From assembly GCF_004217565.1 (NCBI RefSeq), contig NZ_SHLA01000001.1:1302001-1366000 (forward strand): a stretch of 64,000 nt of DNA. Reading direction: 5' to 3'. The position numbers were made by a program, and so were the translations under genes. This DNA is from Zhihengliuella halotolerans (GTDB taxonomy: Bacteria; Actinomycetota; Actinomycetes; Actinomycetales; Micrococcaceae). Below are positions 39,678 to 48,116 of this stretch, one piece after another; within the stretch, counting starts at the first letter, position 1; every line of letters starts with the position of its first letter. The notes beneath the pieces are model-generated. The model did no database searches. It was not told the origin of the DNA and saw nothing but the letters and a program-made list of their open reading frames with translations.

Positions 39678-39996
39678 ACTGTCTTTCCCCCTGCCCGACC
39701 TCGGTGAGGGCCTCATCGAGGCCACGATTCTCGAGTGGCTCGTCGAGGTCGGCGAGCACGTCGAGCGAAACCAGCCGCTCGTCGAGGTCGAGACCACGAA
39801 GAGCTCGCTCGAGCTGCCGAGCCCGCAGACCGGCGTCGTGGTGCGCACGCACGGGGCGCCCGGTGAGACGATCGAGGTGGGCGAAACGCTCGTCGTGTTC
39901 GAGGTCCCCGACGACACCGCCGGGATCATCGGCACCGTCCCCAAGGACGAGAAGCCGAAGCGGCGGGTGCGCCTGAACGTGGACCTCGATGACTGA
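39670..39996 (+). CDS. Free-standing lipoyl-domain protein (E2 reduced to its lipoyl arm)
   Basis: Only 108 residues: one biotinyl/lipoyl domain (SFPLPDLGEGLIEATILEWLVEVGEHVERNQPLVEVETTKSSLELPSPQTGVVV) with the lipoylated Lys44 in ETTKSS, then a short basic/acidic tail. A normal E2 goes on with a subunit-binding domain and a catalytic domain of about 230 residues; neither follows in any forward frame. GTG 39670 overlaps the E1-beta stop by 8 bp. It may hand the acyl group to the next gene product or to an E2 core coded elsewhere. Confidence 0.85.
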   Translation: MAELSFPLPDLGEGLIEATILEWLVEVGEHVERNQPLVEVETTKSSLELPSPQTGVVVRTHGAPGETIEVGETLVVFEVPDDTAGIIGTVPKDEKPKRRVRLNVDLDD

Positions 39997-40006
39997 GGGA
40001 GGAACG

Positions 40007-40777
40007 ATGACCAGAACGGACCTGATCCGCGTCGAGACGTTCGGTGAGGACGACGCCGGCGTGCCCGTGCTCCTGATCCACGGGTTCGCCTCGTCGATCC
40101 GCGCCAACTGGGAATCCACCGGGTGGCTCCGGCACCTGACGGAGGCCGGCCGGCGCGTCGTCGCCGTCGAGCTGCCCGGGCACGGCGACACCGCGGCCGC
40201 CGACGACTGGGCGCCGGCGGACCTGGTGGAGGCGATCGCCGCCGTCGTCGAGGCACACGGCGGCACCGCCGACGTGATCGGCTACTCGCTCGGCGCGCGT
40301 CTGGGCTGGGAGCTGGCCGGTCGGCACCCCGCGCTCGTGCGCCGCCTCGTGCTCGGCGGCGCCGCCGCCGTCGACCCGCTCGCGGACTTCGACACGGACG
40401 AGGCCCGGCGGGTGCTCGACCCTGCAGATCCGGCCGAGGCGATGGCCGACGCACTCTCCGACCAGCTCCTGGGCGCCGCCCGTGCCGGCGAGCAGGTGCT
40501 CGGCCGCGCCGACGGCTTGGCGACGGCCCTGGGATTCATCGCCGGCATCCAGCGCCAACGCTACGACCCGGCGAGCGCCGTGCCGACCACTCCCACGCTC
40601 GCCGTCGCCGGCGACCAGGACGAACTGGCCGCGACGAGCACCGAGCTGCTGCGACTGGTGCGCGAGGCGGGCGGACAGGCGGCGGACCTCGTCGTGCTGC
40701 CGGGGCGCACGCACGCCAACGCGGTGACGGCGCGCGGCTTCAAGCGGGCCGCGACGGAGTTCCTCGCCGCCGAGTAG
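40007..40777 (+). CDS. Alpha/beta hydrolase of the oxoacid dehydrogenase operon
   Basis: 256 residues. The oxyanion region is VLLIHGFASS, the nucleophile Ser94 lies in GYSLGARLG, the acid is in AGDQDEL (203-205) and the catalytic His is H236 in PGRTHAN. The start ATG 40007 has GGGAGGA 4-5 nt upstream; ATG 39989 is in frame but without such a site. In acetoin dehydrogenase AcoC of Pseudomonas a lipoyl domain is joined to an alpha/beta hydrolase; here the same two parts are neighbouring genes. It may take the place of the E2 catalytic domain or act as a thioesterase. A terminator follows. Confidence 0.85.
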   Translation: MTRTDLIRVETFGEDDAGVPVLLIHGFASSIRANWESTGWLRHLTEAGRRVVAVELPGHGDTAAADDWAPADLVEAIAAVVEAHGGTADVIGYSLGARLGWELAGRHPALVRRLVLGGAAAVDPLADFDTDEARRVLDPADPAEAMADALSDQLLGAARAGEQVLGRADGLATALGFIAGIQRQRYDPASAVPTTPTLAVAGDQDELAATSTELLRLVREAGGQAADLVVLPGRTHANAVTARGFKRAATEFLAAE

Positions 40778-40785
40778 GACCCCAC

Positions 40786-40817
40786 GACCCTCCGGTGCCG
40801 CAGCGCGCCGGAGGGTC
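40786..40817 (+). terminator. Terminator of the oxoacid dehydrogenase operon
   Basis: Arms GACCCTCCGG and CCGGAGGGTC, perfect 10 bp, 12-nt loop, 8 bp after the hydrolase stop. Confidence 0.75.
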
Positions 40818-40829
40818 TTGACATTCCCG

Positions 40830-40859
40830 GTGACACGCACCACACTGATCGTATACGAT
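40830..40859 (+). promoter_or_regulatory. Promoter and GntR-type operator of the homoprotocatechuate operon
   Basis: GTGACA (40830-40835), 18 bp and TACGAT (40854-40859). The -10 box is the right half of a perfect 12-bp palindrome ATCGTATACGAT (40848-40859), the form bound by FCD-type GntR repressors. The GntR gene is the second gene of the operon. Confidence 0.7.
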
Positions 40860-40884
40860 TTCATACACGACACCGGGAGGGTCT

Positions 40885-42393
40885 GTGACCACCACACCTG
40901 AAGGCAACGGAGCCGTCGTCGACGCGGCGTTCTGCGAGCGCGTCGGCAAGGTCATCGCCGTCCACCTGGCCTACCGATCGCGGGCGGAGCAGCGCGGCCG
41001 GACACCCGCGTTCCCGTCCTACTTCATGAAGGCCACCTCCTCCTTGGCGACCTCCGGCGGCACGGTCGAGCGCCCCGCCGGAACCGAGCTGCTTGCGTTC
41101 GAGGGCGAGATCGCGCTCGTCATCGGCACCGCCGCGCGCCGCGTGAGCCCCGAGGCCGGCTGGAATCACGTCGGCTGGGTCACCGCGAGCAACGACCTCG
41201 GCCTCTACGACATCAAGCACGCCGACAAGGGCTCGAATGTGCGCTCGAAGTCGGGCGACGGGTTCACCCCGCTCGGCCCGGCTCTGCTGCCCGCCGCCGA
41301 CGTCGACCCGCGCAACCTGCGCCTGCGCACGTGGGTCAACGGCGAGATCGCCCAGGACGCGACGACCGAAGATCTGATCTTCGACTTCGGCCTGATCGTC
41401 GCGGACCTCTCTCAGCAGATGACCCTGCACCCGGGGGATGTGATCCTCACCGGCACCCCCGCCGGTTCCTCCGTCGTCGTCCCCGGCGATGTGGTGGAGG
41501 TACAGGTCGACGACGTCGCCTCCTCCCGCTCGACGGGCCGCCTCGCCACGACCGTCACCGCGGGCGCCGAGGGATTCGCCGCGTTCGGCAACCCGACCAA
41601 GGTGACCGACGCAGACCGCATCGACGCGTTCGGCACGGCGGACGCCGCCGGCGTCGACGCCCCTCTCACGGGCGCCGCAGCGCTGACCGCGGCGGTCCGC
41701 GAGAAGCTGCTCTCCGTCGCCACGGCGACGATCTCCGGCGCTCTGCGCAAGCGGGGCCTGAACAACGTCGCCATCGAGGGCCTCAACGCCACCAAGGGCA
41801 CTCGCAAGGTCATCGGCGTCGCGCGCACCCTGCGCTACGTGCCCAACCGCGAGGACCTCTTCAAGACGCACGGCGGCGGCTACAACGCGCAGAAGCGGGT
41901 CATGGATTCACTCGCCCCGGGCGAAATCCTGGTCATGGAGGCCCGCGGCGAGACCGGGTCAGCCACGCTCGGCGACATCCTCGCGCTGCGCAGCCAGGTC
42001 GCCGGAGCCGAGGCGATCATCACCGACGGCGGCGTACGCGACCTCTCCGCCGTCGCCGAACTCGACATCCCCCTCTTCCACAACGGCGCCCACCCGGCCG
42101 TGCTCGGCCGCAAACACGTGCCCTGGAGCGTCGACGAGACGATCGGCTGCGGCGGCACCACCGTGCAGCCCGGCGACATCATCGTCGCCGACGCCGACGG
42201 CATCCTCGTGATTCCGCCGGCGCTGGCCGCCGAAATCGCCGACGAGACCGTCGAGCAGGAGCGCCGCGACGCGTTTGTGTTCGCCCATGTGCAGAAGGGC
42301 AACAAGATCGACGGCCTCTTCCCGATGAACAAGCAGTGGCTCGAGAAGTACCACGCGTGGGTCGAAGCGGGAGCGGACCTTGGCACCCTCTAA
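40885..42393 (+). CDS. Fusion of FAA hydrolase (HpaG-like) and RraA/HMG-aldolase-like domains
   Basis: 502 residues. Residues about 1-235 form a fumarylacetoacetate hydrolase-type domain (FEGEIALVIGTAARRV, WTASNDLGLYD-like block, GDGFTPLGPALLPA, LSQQMTLHPGDVILTGTPAGS) as in HpaG, which decarboxylates and isomerises 5-oxopent-3-ene-1,2,5-tricarboxylate. After a linker, residues about 270-470 are RraA-like: ATATISGALRKRG, GDILALRSQVAGAEAIITDGGVRDLSAVAELDIPLF and GDIIVADADGILVIP. RraA relatives include class II pyruvate aldolases, so the second domain may do the HpaI step. The start is GTG 40885 with GGGAGG upstream. Overlaps gntR by 14 bp. Confidence 0.85.
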   Translation: MTTTPEGNGAVVDAAFCERVGKVIAVHLAYRSRAEQRGRTPAFPSYFMKATSSLATSGGTVERPAGTELLAFEGEIALVIGTAARRVSPEAGWNHVGWVTASNDLGLYDIKHADKGSNVRSKSGDGFTPLGPALLPAADVDPRNLRLRTWVNGEIAQDATTEDLIFDFGLIVADLSQQMTLHPGDVILTGTPAGSSVVVPGDVVEVQVDDVASSRSTGRLATTVTAGAEGFAAFGNPTKVTDADRIDAFGTADAAGVDAPLTGAAALTAAVREKLLSVATATISGALRKRGLNNVAIEGLNATKGTRKVIGVARTLRYVPNREDLFKTHGGGYNAQKRVMDSLAPGEILVMEARGETGSATLGDILALRSQVAGAEAIITDGGVRDLSAVAELDIPLFHNGAHPAVLGRKHVPWSVDETIGCGGTTVQPGDIIVADADGILVIPPALAAEIADETVEQERRDAFVFAHVQKGNKIDGLFPMNKQWLEKYHAWVEAGADLGTL

Positions 42394-43063
42394 GTCCGAG
42401 CGGGCCTACGAGCTGCTGCAGGAGAAGATCACCTCGGGCGCGTACTCCCCCGGCTACCGGCTCGTGCTCTCCTCCCTCGCGGCCGAGCTCGACTGCAGCG
42501 TCGTGCCCGTCCGCGAGGCGATCCGCCGGCTCGAGGCCGAGGGGCTCGTGACCTTCGAACGCAACATCGGCGCAACCGTCGCCCACGTGGACGCGACCCT
42601 GTACCTGCACACCATGCAGACCCTCGCCGTCCTCGAAGGCGCCGCGACGGCCTTGGCCGCCCCGCTGATCGGCGCCGACGCGCTCGCGCGGGCCCGAACC
42701 CTGAACCGTCAGATGCAGGCGTGCCTGGATAACTTCGACCCGCAGCGGTTCACGCGCCTGAACAACGACTTCCACGAACTGCTCTACGGCGCGTGCCCGA
42801 ACCCGCACATCCTCGACCTCGTGCACCGCGGCTGGCGGCGAATGCGGGCCATGCGCCCGACGACGTTCACCACCGTCCCGCACCGCGCCCGGGACTCCGT
42901 CGCCGAACACGACGCGCTCCTGGACCTGCTCGACTCGGGTGCCGCCGCGAGTGCCGTCGAATCGGCGGCACGCGAGCACCGCACCAACACCCTGAACGCC
43001 TACCTCGCCGCGGCGGGCCTGCCGCCGTCGACCCTGACGGCGCCCATCACCGCCCGGCACTGA
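42380..43063 (+). CDS. GntR-family (FCD) regulator of homoprotocatechuate genes
   Basis: 227 residues. The winged helix runs KSERAYELLQEKITSGAYSPGYRLVLSSLAAELDCSVVPVREAIRRLEAEGLVTFERNIGATV; the C-terminal helical FCD ligand domain has metal/ligand-type residues in NNDFHELLYG, HRGWRRMR and AEHDALLDLL. The start is a rare TTG at 42380, chosen because GGGAG lies 6-9 nt upstream and the protein begins right before the domain. It probably represses through the palindrome at 40848 and is released by a pathway compound. Confidence 0.9.
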   Translation: MAPSKSERAYELLQEKITSGAYSPGYRLVLSSLAAELDCSVVPVREAIRRLEAEGLVTFERNIGATVAHVDATLYLHTMQTLAVLEGAATALAAPLIGADALARARTLNRQMQACLDNFDPQRFTRLNNDFHELLYGACPNPHILDLVHRGWRRMRAMRPTTFTTVPHRARDSVAEHDALLDLLDSGAAASAVESAAREHRTNTLNAYLAAAGLPPSTLTAPITARH

Positions 43064-43097
43064 CACCAAACCCTTCTTCAACGACGAGAGGACTCTC

Positions 43098-44600
43098 ATG
43101 AGCCAGCACAACCTCCCCGAGAACCTGCCGGATCGCATCCGGCACTACATCGGTGGCCAGCACGTCGACTCCATCGACGGCGACACCTTCGACGTCCTGG
43201 ACCCCGTCACCAACGAGCCCTACATCCAGGCCGCCTCCGGCAAGGTCGCAGACGTCGCCGCCGCCGTCGCCGCCGCCAAGGACGCCTTCGAGAACGGCCC
43301 CTGGCCGTCCCTGCTCCCGCGCGAGCGCTCCCGGGTGCTGCACCGCATCGCCGACATCGTCGAATCCCGCGGCCGCGATCTCGCCGAGCTGGAGTGCTTC
43401 GACACCGGCCTGCCGATCAAGCAGGCCCTCGGTCAGGCCCACCGCGCGGCGGAGAACTTCCGCTTCTTCGCGGACCTGATCGTCGCCCAGCACGACGACG
43501 CGTTCAAGGTCCCCGGCCGCCAGGCGAACTACGTCAACCGCAAGCCCATCGGCGTCGCAGGCCTCATCACCCCCTGGAACACCCCGTTCATGCTCGAGTC
43601 CTGGAAGCTGGGGCCCGCGCTCGCGACCGGCAACACCGTCGTGCTCAAGCCCGCGGAGTTCACGCCGCTCTCCGCCTCCCTGTGGCCGGAGATCTTCGAG
43701 GAGGCCGGCCTGCCAGCGGGCGTCTTCAACATCGTGCACGGCTACGGCGAGGAGGGCTACGCCGGCGACTCGCTCGTCAAGCACCCCGACGTGCCGCTGA
43801 TCTCCTTCACGGGTGAGTCCCGCACCGGGCAGATCATCTTCGCCAACTCCGCCCCGTACCTCAAGGGCCTGTCGATGGAGCTCGGCGGCAAGTCGCCCGC
43901 CGTCGTCTTCGCGGACGCCGACCTCGACGCCGCGATCGACGCCACGATCTTCGGCGTCTTCTCCCTCAACGGCGAGCGCTGCACCGCCGGCTCGCGCATC
44001 CTCGTCGAACGCAGCATCTACAACGAGTTCGTCGATCGCTACTCCGCCCAAGCCGCCCGCGTGCGGGTCGGCCTGCCGAGCGACGAGGCGACCGAGGTCG
44101 GCGCTCTCGTGCACCCCGAGCACTTCGAGAAGGTCATGTCCTACATCGAGATCGGCAAGACCGAAGCCCGCCTGACCGCCGGCGGCCGCCGGCCGGAAGC
44201 CTTCCCGGAGGGCAACTTCGTCGAGCCCACGGTCTTCGCCGATGTCTCCCCCGATGCACGCATCTTCCAGGAGGAGATCTTCGGCCCCGTCGTCTCGATC
44301 ACCCCGTTCGACACCGATGAGGAGGCGCTCGAGCTCGCCAACAACACCCGCTACGGGCTGGCCGCCTACATCTGGACCAACGATCTCAAGCGCTCACACA
44401 ACTTCGCCCAGAACGTCGAGGCCGGCATGGTGTGGCTGAACTCCAACAACGTCCGCGACCTGCGCACGCCCTTCGGCGGCGTCAAGGCCTCGGGCCTCGG
44501 CCACGAGGGCGGTTACCGTTCGATCGACTTCTACACCGACCAGCAGGCCGTGCACATCAACCTCGGCGAGGTTCACAACCCCGTCTTCGGCAAGGCCTGA
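43098..44600 (+). CDS. hpaE: 5-carboxymethyl-2-hydroxymuconate semialdehyde dehydrogenase
   Basis: NAD-dependent aldehyde dehydrogenase of 500 residues. Motifs are GLITPWNTPFMLESWKLGPALATGNTVVLKPAEFTP, catalytic Glu in LSMELGGKSPAVVF and catalytic Cys in NGERCTAGSRI; the EEIFGPVVSITPFDTDEEAL block follows. The assignment to the homoprotocatechuate pathway rests on the adjacent ring-cleavage dioxygenase, whose product it would oxidise. ATG 43098 has GAGAGGA upstream. Confidence 0.92.
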   Translation: MSQHNLPENLPDRIRHYIGGQHVDSIDGDTFDVLDPVTNEPYIQAASGKVADVAAAVAAAKDAFENGPWPSLLPRERSRVLHRIADIVESRGRDLAELECFDTGLPIKQALGQAHRAAENFRFFADLIVAQHDDAFKVPGRQANYVNRKPIGVAGLITPWNTPFMLESWKLGPALATGNTVVLKPAEFTPLSASLWPEIFEEAGLPAGVFNIVHGYGEEGYAGDSLVKHPDVPLISFTGESRTGQIIFANSAPYLKGLSMELGGKSPAVVFADADLDAAIDATIFGVFSLNGERCTAGSRILVERSIYNEFVDRYSAQAARVRVGLPSDEATEVGALVHPEHFEKVMSYIEIGKTEARLTAGGRRPEAFPEGNFVEPTVFADVSPDARIFQEEIFGPVVSITPFDTDEEALELANNTRYGLAAYIWTNDLKRSHNFAQNVEAGMVWLNSNNVRDLRTPFGGVKASGLGHEGGYRSIDFYTDQQAVHINLGEVHNPVFGKA

Positions 44601-44624
44601 CCCGCCCCCGCCCCACCCACCGAA

Positions 44625-44660
44625 ACGACGGCGGCCCCCGCCGACGCGTGCCGCCGTCGT
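44625..44660 (+). repeat. Hairpin between hpaE and hpaD
   Basis: ACGACGGCGG and CCGCCGTCGT, 10-bp stem with 16-nt loop, 24 bp after the hpaE stop. It has no T run; it may stabilise or process the mRNA between the two genes. Confidence 0.5.
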
Positions 44661-44685
44661 ACTGAGAACCTCCCAGGAGAAGATC

Positions 44686-45795
44686 ATGAGCGAAAACACC
44701 ACCAACGAGATCCCCAAGCCGGAAGCGCCCGCCCCGGACATCCTGCGCTGCGCCTACATGGAGCTGGTCGTCACCGACCTGGCGGCCTCCCGCGACTTCT
44801 ACGTCGACCTGCTGGGCCTGCACGTCACGCACGAGGACGACACGCAGATCTACCTGCGCTCCTTCGAGGAGTTCATCCACCACAACCTCGTCTTGACCAA
44901 GGGTCCGGTCGCCGCGGCGAAGGCGTTCGCCTACCGCGTGCGCACGCCCGAAGATGTGGACCGCGCCGAGGCCTACTACCAGGAGCTGGGCTGCCGCACC
45001 GAACGCCGCGCGGACGGGTTCGTGCGCGGCATCGGCGACTCCGTCCGCGTCGAGGACCCGCTCGGCTTCCCCTACGAGTTCTTCCACGAGGTCGAGCACG
45101 TTGAGCGCCTGCACATGCGCTACGACATCTACTCGGCCGGCGAGCTGGTGCGCCTGGACCATTTCAACCAGGTCACCCCGGATGTTCCGCGCGGCCGCAA
45201 GTACCTCGAGGACCTGGGATTCCGCGTCACCGAGGACATCAAGGACGAGGCCGGGACGACCTATGCGGCGTGGATGCACCGCAAGGGCACCGTGCACGAC
45301 ACCGCGCTCACGGGCGGCAACGGCCCGCGCATGCACCACGTGGCCTTCTCCACCCACGAGAAGCACAACATCATCCAGATCTGCGACAAGATGGGCGCGC
45401 TGCGCCTGTCCGACCGGATCGAGCGCGGCCCCGGCCGCCACGGCGTCTCCAACGCGTTCTACCTGTACATCCTCGATCCCGACGACCACCGCATCGAGAT
45501 CTACACGCAGGACTACTACACGGGTGACCCCGACAACCCCGTCATCACGTGGGACGTGCACGACAACCAGCGCCGCGACTGGTGGGGCAACCCGGTGGTC
45601 CCGTCCTGGTACACGGAGGCGTCCCTGGTGCTGGATCTGGACGGCAACCCGCAGCAGGTCATCGAGCGCACCGATGACTCCGAGATGGCCGTGACCGTCG
45701 GCGCCGACGGCTTCTCCTACACCCGCGAGAAGGACGAGACCGGCACCTATCGAGGCGAGGCGTCGAAGGGCTTCAAGCTCGGCAACCAAGTCTGA
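44686..45795 (+). CDS. hpaD: 3,4-dihydroxyphenylacetate (homoprotocatechuate) 2,3-dioxygenase
   Basis: Extradiol ring-cleavage enzyme of 369 residues, Fe(II) or Mn(II). Vicinal-oxygen-chelate fold in two units: MELVVTDLAASRDFYVDLLGLHV and MRYDIYSAGELVRLDHFNQVTPDVPRGRKYLEDLGFRV. The metal ligands are the His of RLDHFNQ, the His of PRMHHVAF and the Glu of HRIEIYTQDYY. The pattern is that of the well-studied enzymes of Brevibacterium fuscum (Fe) and Arthrobacter globiformis (Mn). ATG 44686 has CCAGGAGA upstream. A strong terminator follows. Confidence 0.96.
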   Translation: MSENTTNEIPKPEAPAPDILRCAYMELVVTDLAASRDFYVDLLGLHVTHEDDTQIYLRSFEEFIHHNLVLTKGPVAAAKAFAYRVRTPEDVDRAEAYYQELGCRTERRADGFVRGIGDSVRVEDPLGFPYEFFHEVEHVERLHMRYDIYSAGELVRLDHFNQVTPDVPRGRKYLEDLGFRVTEDIKDEAGTTYAAWMHRKGTVHDTALTGGNGPRMHHVAFSTHEKHNIIQICDKMGALRLSDRIERGPGRHGVSNAFYLYILDPDDHRIEIYTQDYYTGDPDNPVITWDVHDNQRRDWWGNPVVPSWYTEASLVLDLDGNPQQVIERTDDSEMAVTVGADGFSYTREKDETGTYRGEASKGFKLGNQV

Positions 45796-45809
45796 GCCGG
45801 TAACGCTCA

Positions 45810-45859
45810 CAAAGGGTGCGGCACCGCCGGCGCATCGAGTCGGCGGTGCCGCACCTTTG
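45810..45859. terminator. Bidirectional terminator between hpaD and the transporter
   Basis: About 18-bp stem (45811-45829 with 45841-45858, one extra G on the left), with AAA/TTT at the base. Confidence 0.85.
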
Positions 45860-45909
45860 CGCCGGTCGTGCCCCGGACTCGTCAGGGCCCCACCCCGGGA
45901 GTTCTGCGC

Positions 45910-47235
45910 CTACGACGACGAGTGAACGTCCTCGACGTGGAGATTGCGCCCCTTGGTCTCCTTGACGAATGAGACGGCGATCAGCGAGATCAGCGCGATG
46001 CCCAGAACGTAGACACCGATCATCCACGAGTTCCCGGTCGCGCCGAGCACCGACTCTGCGATCAGCGGAGCGAACGCCCCGCCGAGAATCGCACCGAACG
46101 CGTAGCCGATCGAGACGCCCGAATACCGCACCTCCACCGGGAACATCTCGGCGTACAACGCCGACTGCGGACCGTAGGACAGGCCCAGCCCGACGGTCAG
46201 GAGGAACAGCGCGACGAAGTACAGGTAGATGTTGGCCGTGTCGATCAGGAACCACATTGGGATCGCCCAGAGGCCCAGGAGCCCGTACCCGATCTGGAAG
46301 GTCCGGATGCGGCCGATCCGGTCCGAGAGGATTCCCCCGTACATCGTGAAGGCCAGCCACCCGAACGAGGCCAACGTCGTTGCCAGCAGCACCGGGGGCC
46401 GGCTCATCCCCAGCTCACGGGTGGCGTACGTGGCGAAGTAGGCGATGAGCAGGTAGCCGGCCGCGTTGTTGGCGATGAAGATCAAAGCGCAGAGGGCGAC
46501 CTCTTTGAAGTTGTTCCGGAACAGGATACCCAGCGGCGCCGACGACTCCCTCTTGCGCTGCTGCATCTCGAGGAAGATCGGGGACTCCTCCACGGCCCGG
46601 CGAATCAGGTAACCGACGACGATCAGGACAATCGAGAACAGGAACGGCAGCCGCCAGCCCCACTCGACGAAGGCCTCCTCGCCGATCACCGTGGTGAGCA
46701 CCCACATCGTGCCCGTGGCCAGGATCATGCCGCAGGGCACGCCGATCTGCGGGTACGCGCCGAAGAAGCCGCGCTTCTCGACCGGCGCGTGCTCGACCGA
46801 CATGAGGGCGGCCCCGCCCCATTCGCCGCCGGCGGAGAATCCCTGCAGGACGCGCAGGAAGATCAGCATCAAGGTCGCGCCGATGCCGATCTGCGCGTGG
46901 GTCGGAAGCACGCCGATCAGCGTCGTGGCCAAACCCATCAGGATCAGGGTCGTGACGAGAATCTTCTTGCGCCCGAGTTTGTCTCCGAGGTGGCCGGCGA
47001 CGATGGCGCCGAGCGGACGGAAGAGGAAGGAGATGCCGAGCGACGCCCACGCCGCGAGCTGAGCCCCCGTAGGCCCCAGCGGGGCGAAGAACAGTGGAGC
47101 CAGAACGAGGCCTGCCGCTTGCGCGTAGATGAAGAAGTCGTACCACTCGATGGTGGTGCCAACGAGAGTGCCCGCCAGTACCCGCCTCTCCTCCCGCGGA
47201 TTCGATTCGTGATGCACTGCGCTTCCAGTAGGCAT
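45910..47235 (-). CDS. MHS-family (metabolite:H+ symporter) MFS transporter
   Basis: 441 residues, about 12 membrane segments. It opens with RRVLAGTLVGTTIEWYDFFIYAQAAGLVLAPLFF and has the MHS loop motif GHLGDKLGRKKILV, the FLRVLQGFSAGGEWGGAALMSVEHAP block and ESPIF after segment 6; the second half has GILSDRIGRIRTFQIGYG. Relatives carry shikimate, proline, oxoglutarate or aromatic acids. Position beside the hpa operon makes homoprotocatechuate or a hydroxyphenylacetate a good candidate. ATG 47235 has GGAG 6 nt upstream. Confidence 0.88.
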   Translation of the reverse strand: MPTGSAVHHESNPREERRVLAGTLVGTTIEWYDFFIYAQAAGLVLAPLFFAPLGPTGAQLAAWASLGISFLFRPLGAIVAGHLGDKLGRKKILVTTLILMGLATTLIGVLPTHAQIGIGATLMLIFLRVLQGFSAGGEWGGAALMSVEHAPVEKRGFFGAYPQIGVPCGMILATGTMWVLTTVIGEEAFVEWGWRLPFLFSIVLIVVGYLIRRAVEESPIFLEMQQRKRESSAPLGILFRNNFKEVALCALIFIANNAAGYLLIAYFATYATRELGMSRPPVLLATTLASFGWLAFTMYGGILSDRIGRIRTFQIGYGLLGLWAIPMWFLIDTANIYLYFVALFLLTVGLGLSYGPQSALYAEMFPVEVRYSGVSIGYAFGAILGGAFAPLIAESVLGATGNSWMIGVYVLGIALISLIAVSFVKETKGRNLHVEDVHSSS

Positions 47236-47289
47236 GGGAACTCCGTTGTTCGATCCACCGACCGGACGGAGCATTTCGCTTTACCGAAC

Positions 47290-47296
47290 GATCGTA
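47290..47296 (-). promoter_or_regulatory. Operator-like half-site in the transporter promoter
   Basis: GATCGTA here is identical to the left part of the hpa palindrome (40847-40853); on the minus strand it yields TACGAT, the same -10 box as in the hpa operon. Common control by the GntR protein is inferred. Confidence 0.35.
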
Positions 47297-47426
47297 CAGT
47301 TATTTGGTGTGAGCGATATTACACGAGCATTCGCCGCCCGTCATCAGGCCGTCAACGCGCCGGGCGCGGCCCCTCGAGTTCCCGCAGGACCTAGCCGGAA
47401 CGCAGGAGGCCGGGCACACTGGTGGC

Positions 47427-48116
47427 ATGAACGAGGGCACCGGACGGCCACCCTACGCGGACCGCGACGCGGCCGCGGAGGCGCTCGCCGGCGCCCTCCA
47501 CGACCTCGCTGACGACCCGCAGGCGATCGTCCTGGGCCTCGCCCGCGGCGGCGTGCCCGTCGCCGCCGGAATCGCCCACCGACTCGGCTTGGAATGGGAT
47601 GCGCTCGTGGTGCGCAAGCTCGGGGTGCCCGGGCAGCCGGAGGTCGCCTTCGGCGCGCTCGCCGCGCACGGCCGGCAGCGGGCTGCCTTCCGTTCCGAGG
47701 CGATCAGATCGGGCGCCGCGCGGTGCGCACCCCGGCGCGCCCTGCGCGAGGTCGAGCAGGCGGAACGTGCCGAGCTCGAACGCCGCCACCGCGACTACCT
47801 CGCCGGGCGCGTGCCCGACGTCGCCGGGCGCACGGTCGTTGTCGCCGACGACGGCCTCGCGACCGGCGCTACCCTGCGCGCCGCGCTCGACGTGCTCGCC
47901 CGGTCCGCACCGGCGCGGCTCGTCGCGGCACTGCCCGTCGGCCCGCCGTCGACGTGCGCGGAACTCGAAGCCGCGGTTGACCGCCTCGTCTGCCCGCACC
48001 GGCCTGCGAACTTCGGAGCCGTCGGCGCCGCCTACGAGCACTTCGACCAGGTCTCCGACGCGTGGGTGCACGACCTGCTCGACGGTCCCGGCGGGCCCGG
48101 GTTCACGAACGGCTGA
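47427..48116 (+). CDS. Phosphoribosyltransferase-fold protein
   Basis: 229 residues. The PRPP-binding signature is RTVVVADDGLATGATLRAAL; IVLGLARGGVPVAAGIAHRLG and LEWDALVVRKLGVPGQPEVAFGAL fit the predicted-PRTase family COG1926. Substrate unknown; such proteins are often found with stress genes. CACACT ends 6 nt before the ATG, possibly a leaderless promoter of weaker form. Its end overlaps the convergent META gene by 14 bp. Confidence 0.82.
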   Translation: MNEGTGRPPYADRDAAAEALAGALHDLADDPQAIVLGLARGGVPVAAGIAHRLGLEWDALVVRKLGVPGQPEVAFGALAAHGRQRAAFRSEAIRSGAARCAPRRALREVEQAERAELERRHRDYLAGRVPDVAGRTVVVADDGLATGATLRAALDVLARSAPARLVAALPVGPPSTCAELEAAVDRLVCPHRPANFGAVGAAYEHFDQVSDAWVHDLLDGPGGPGFTNG

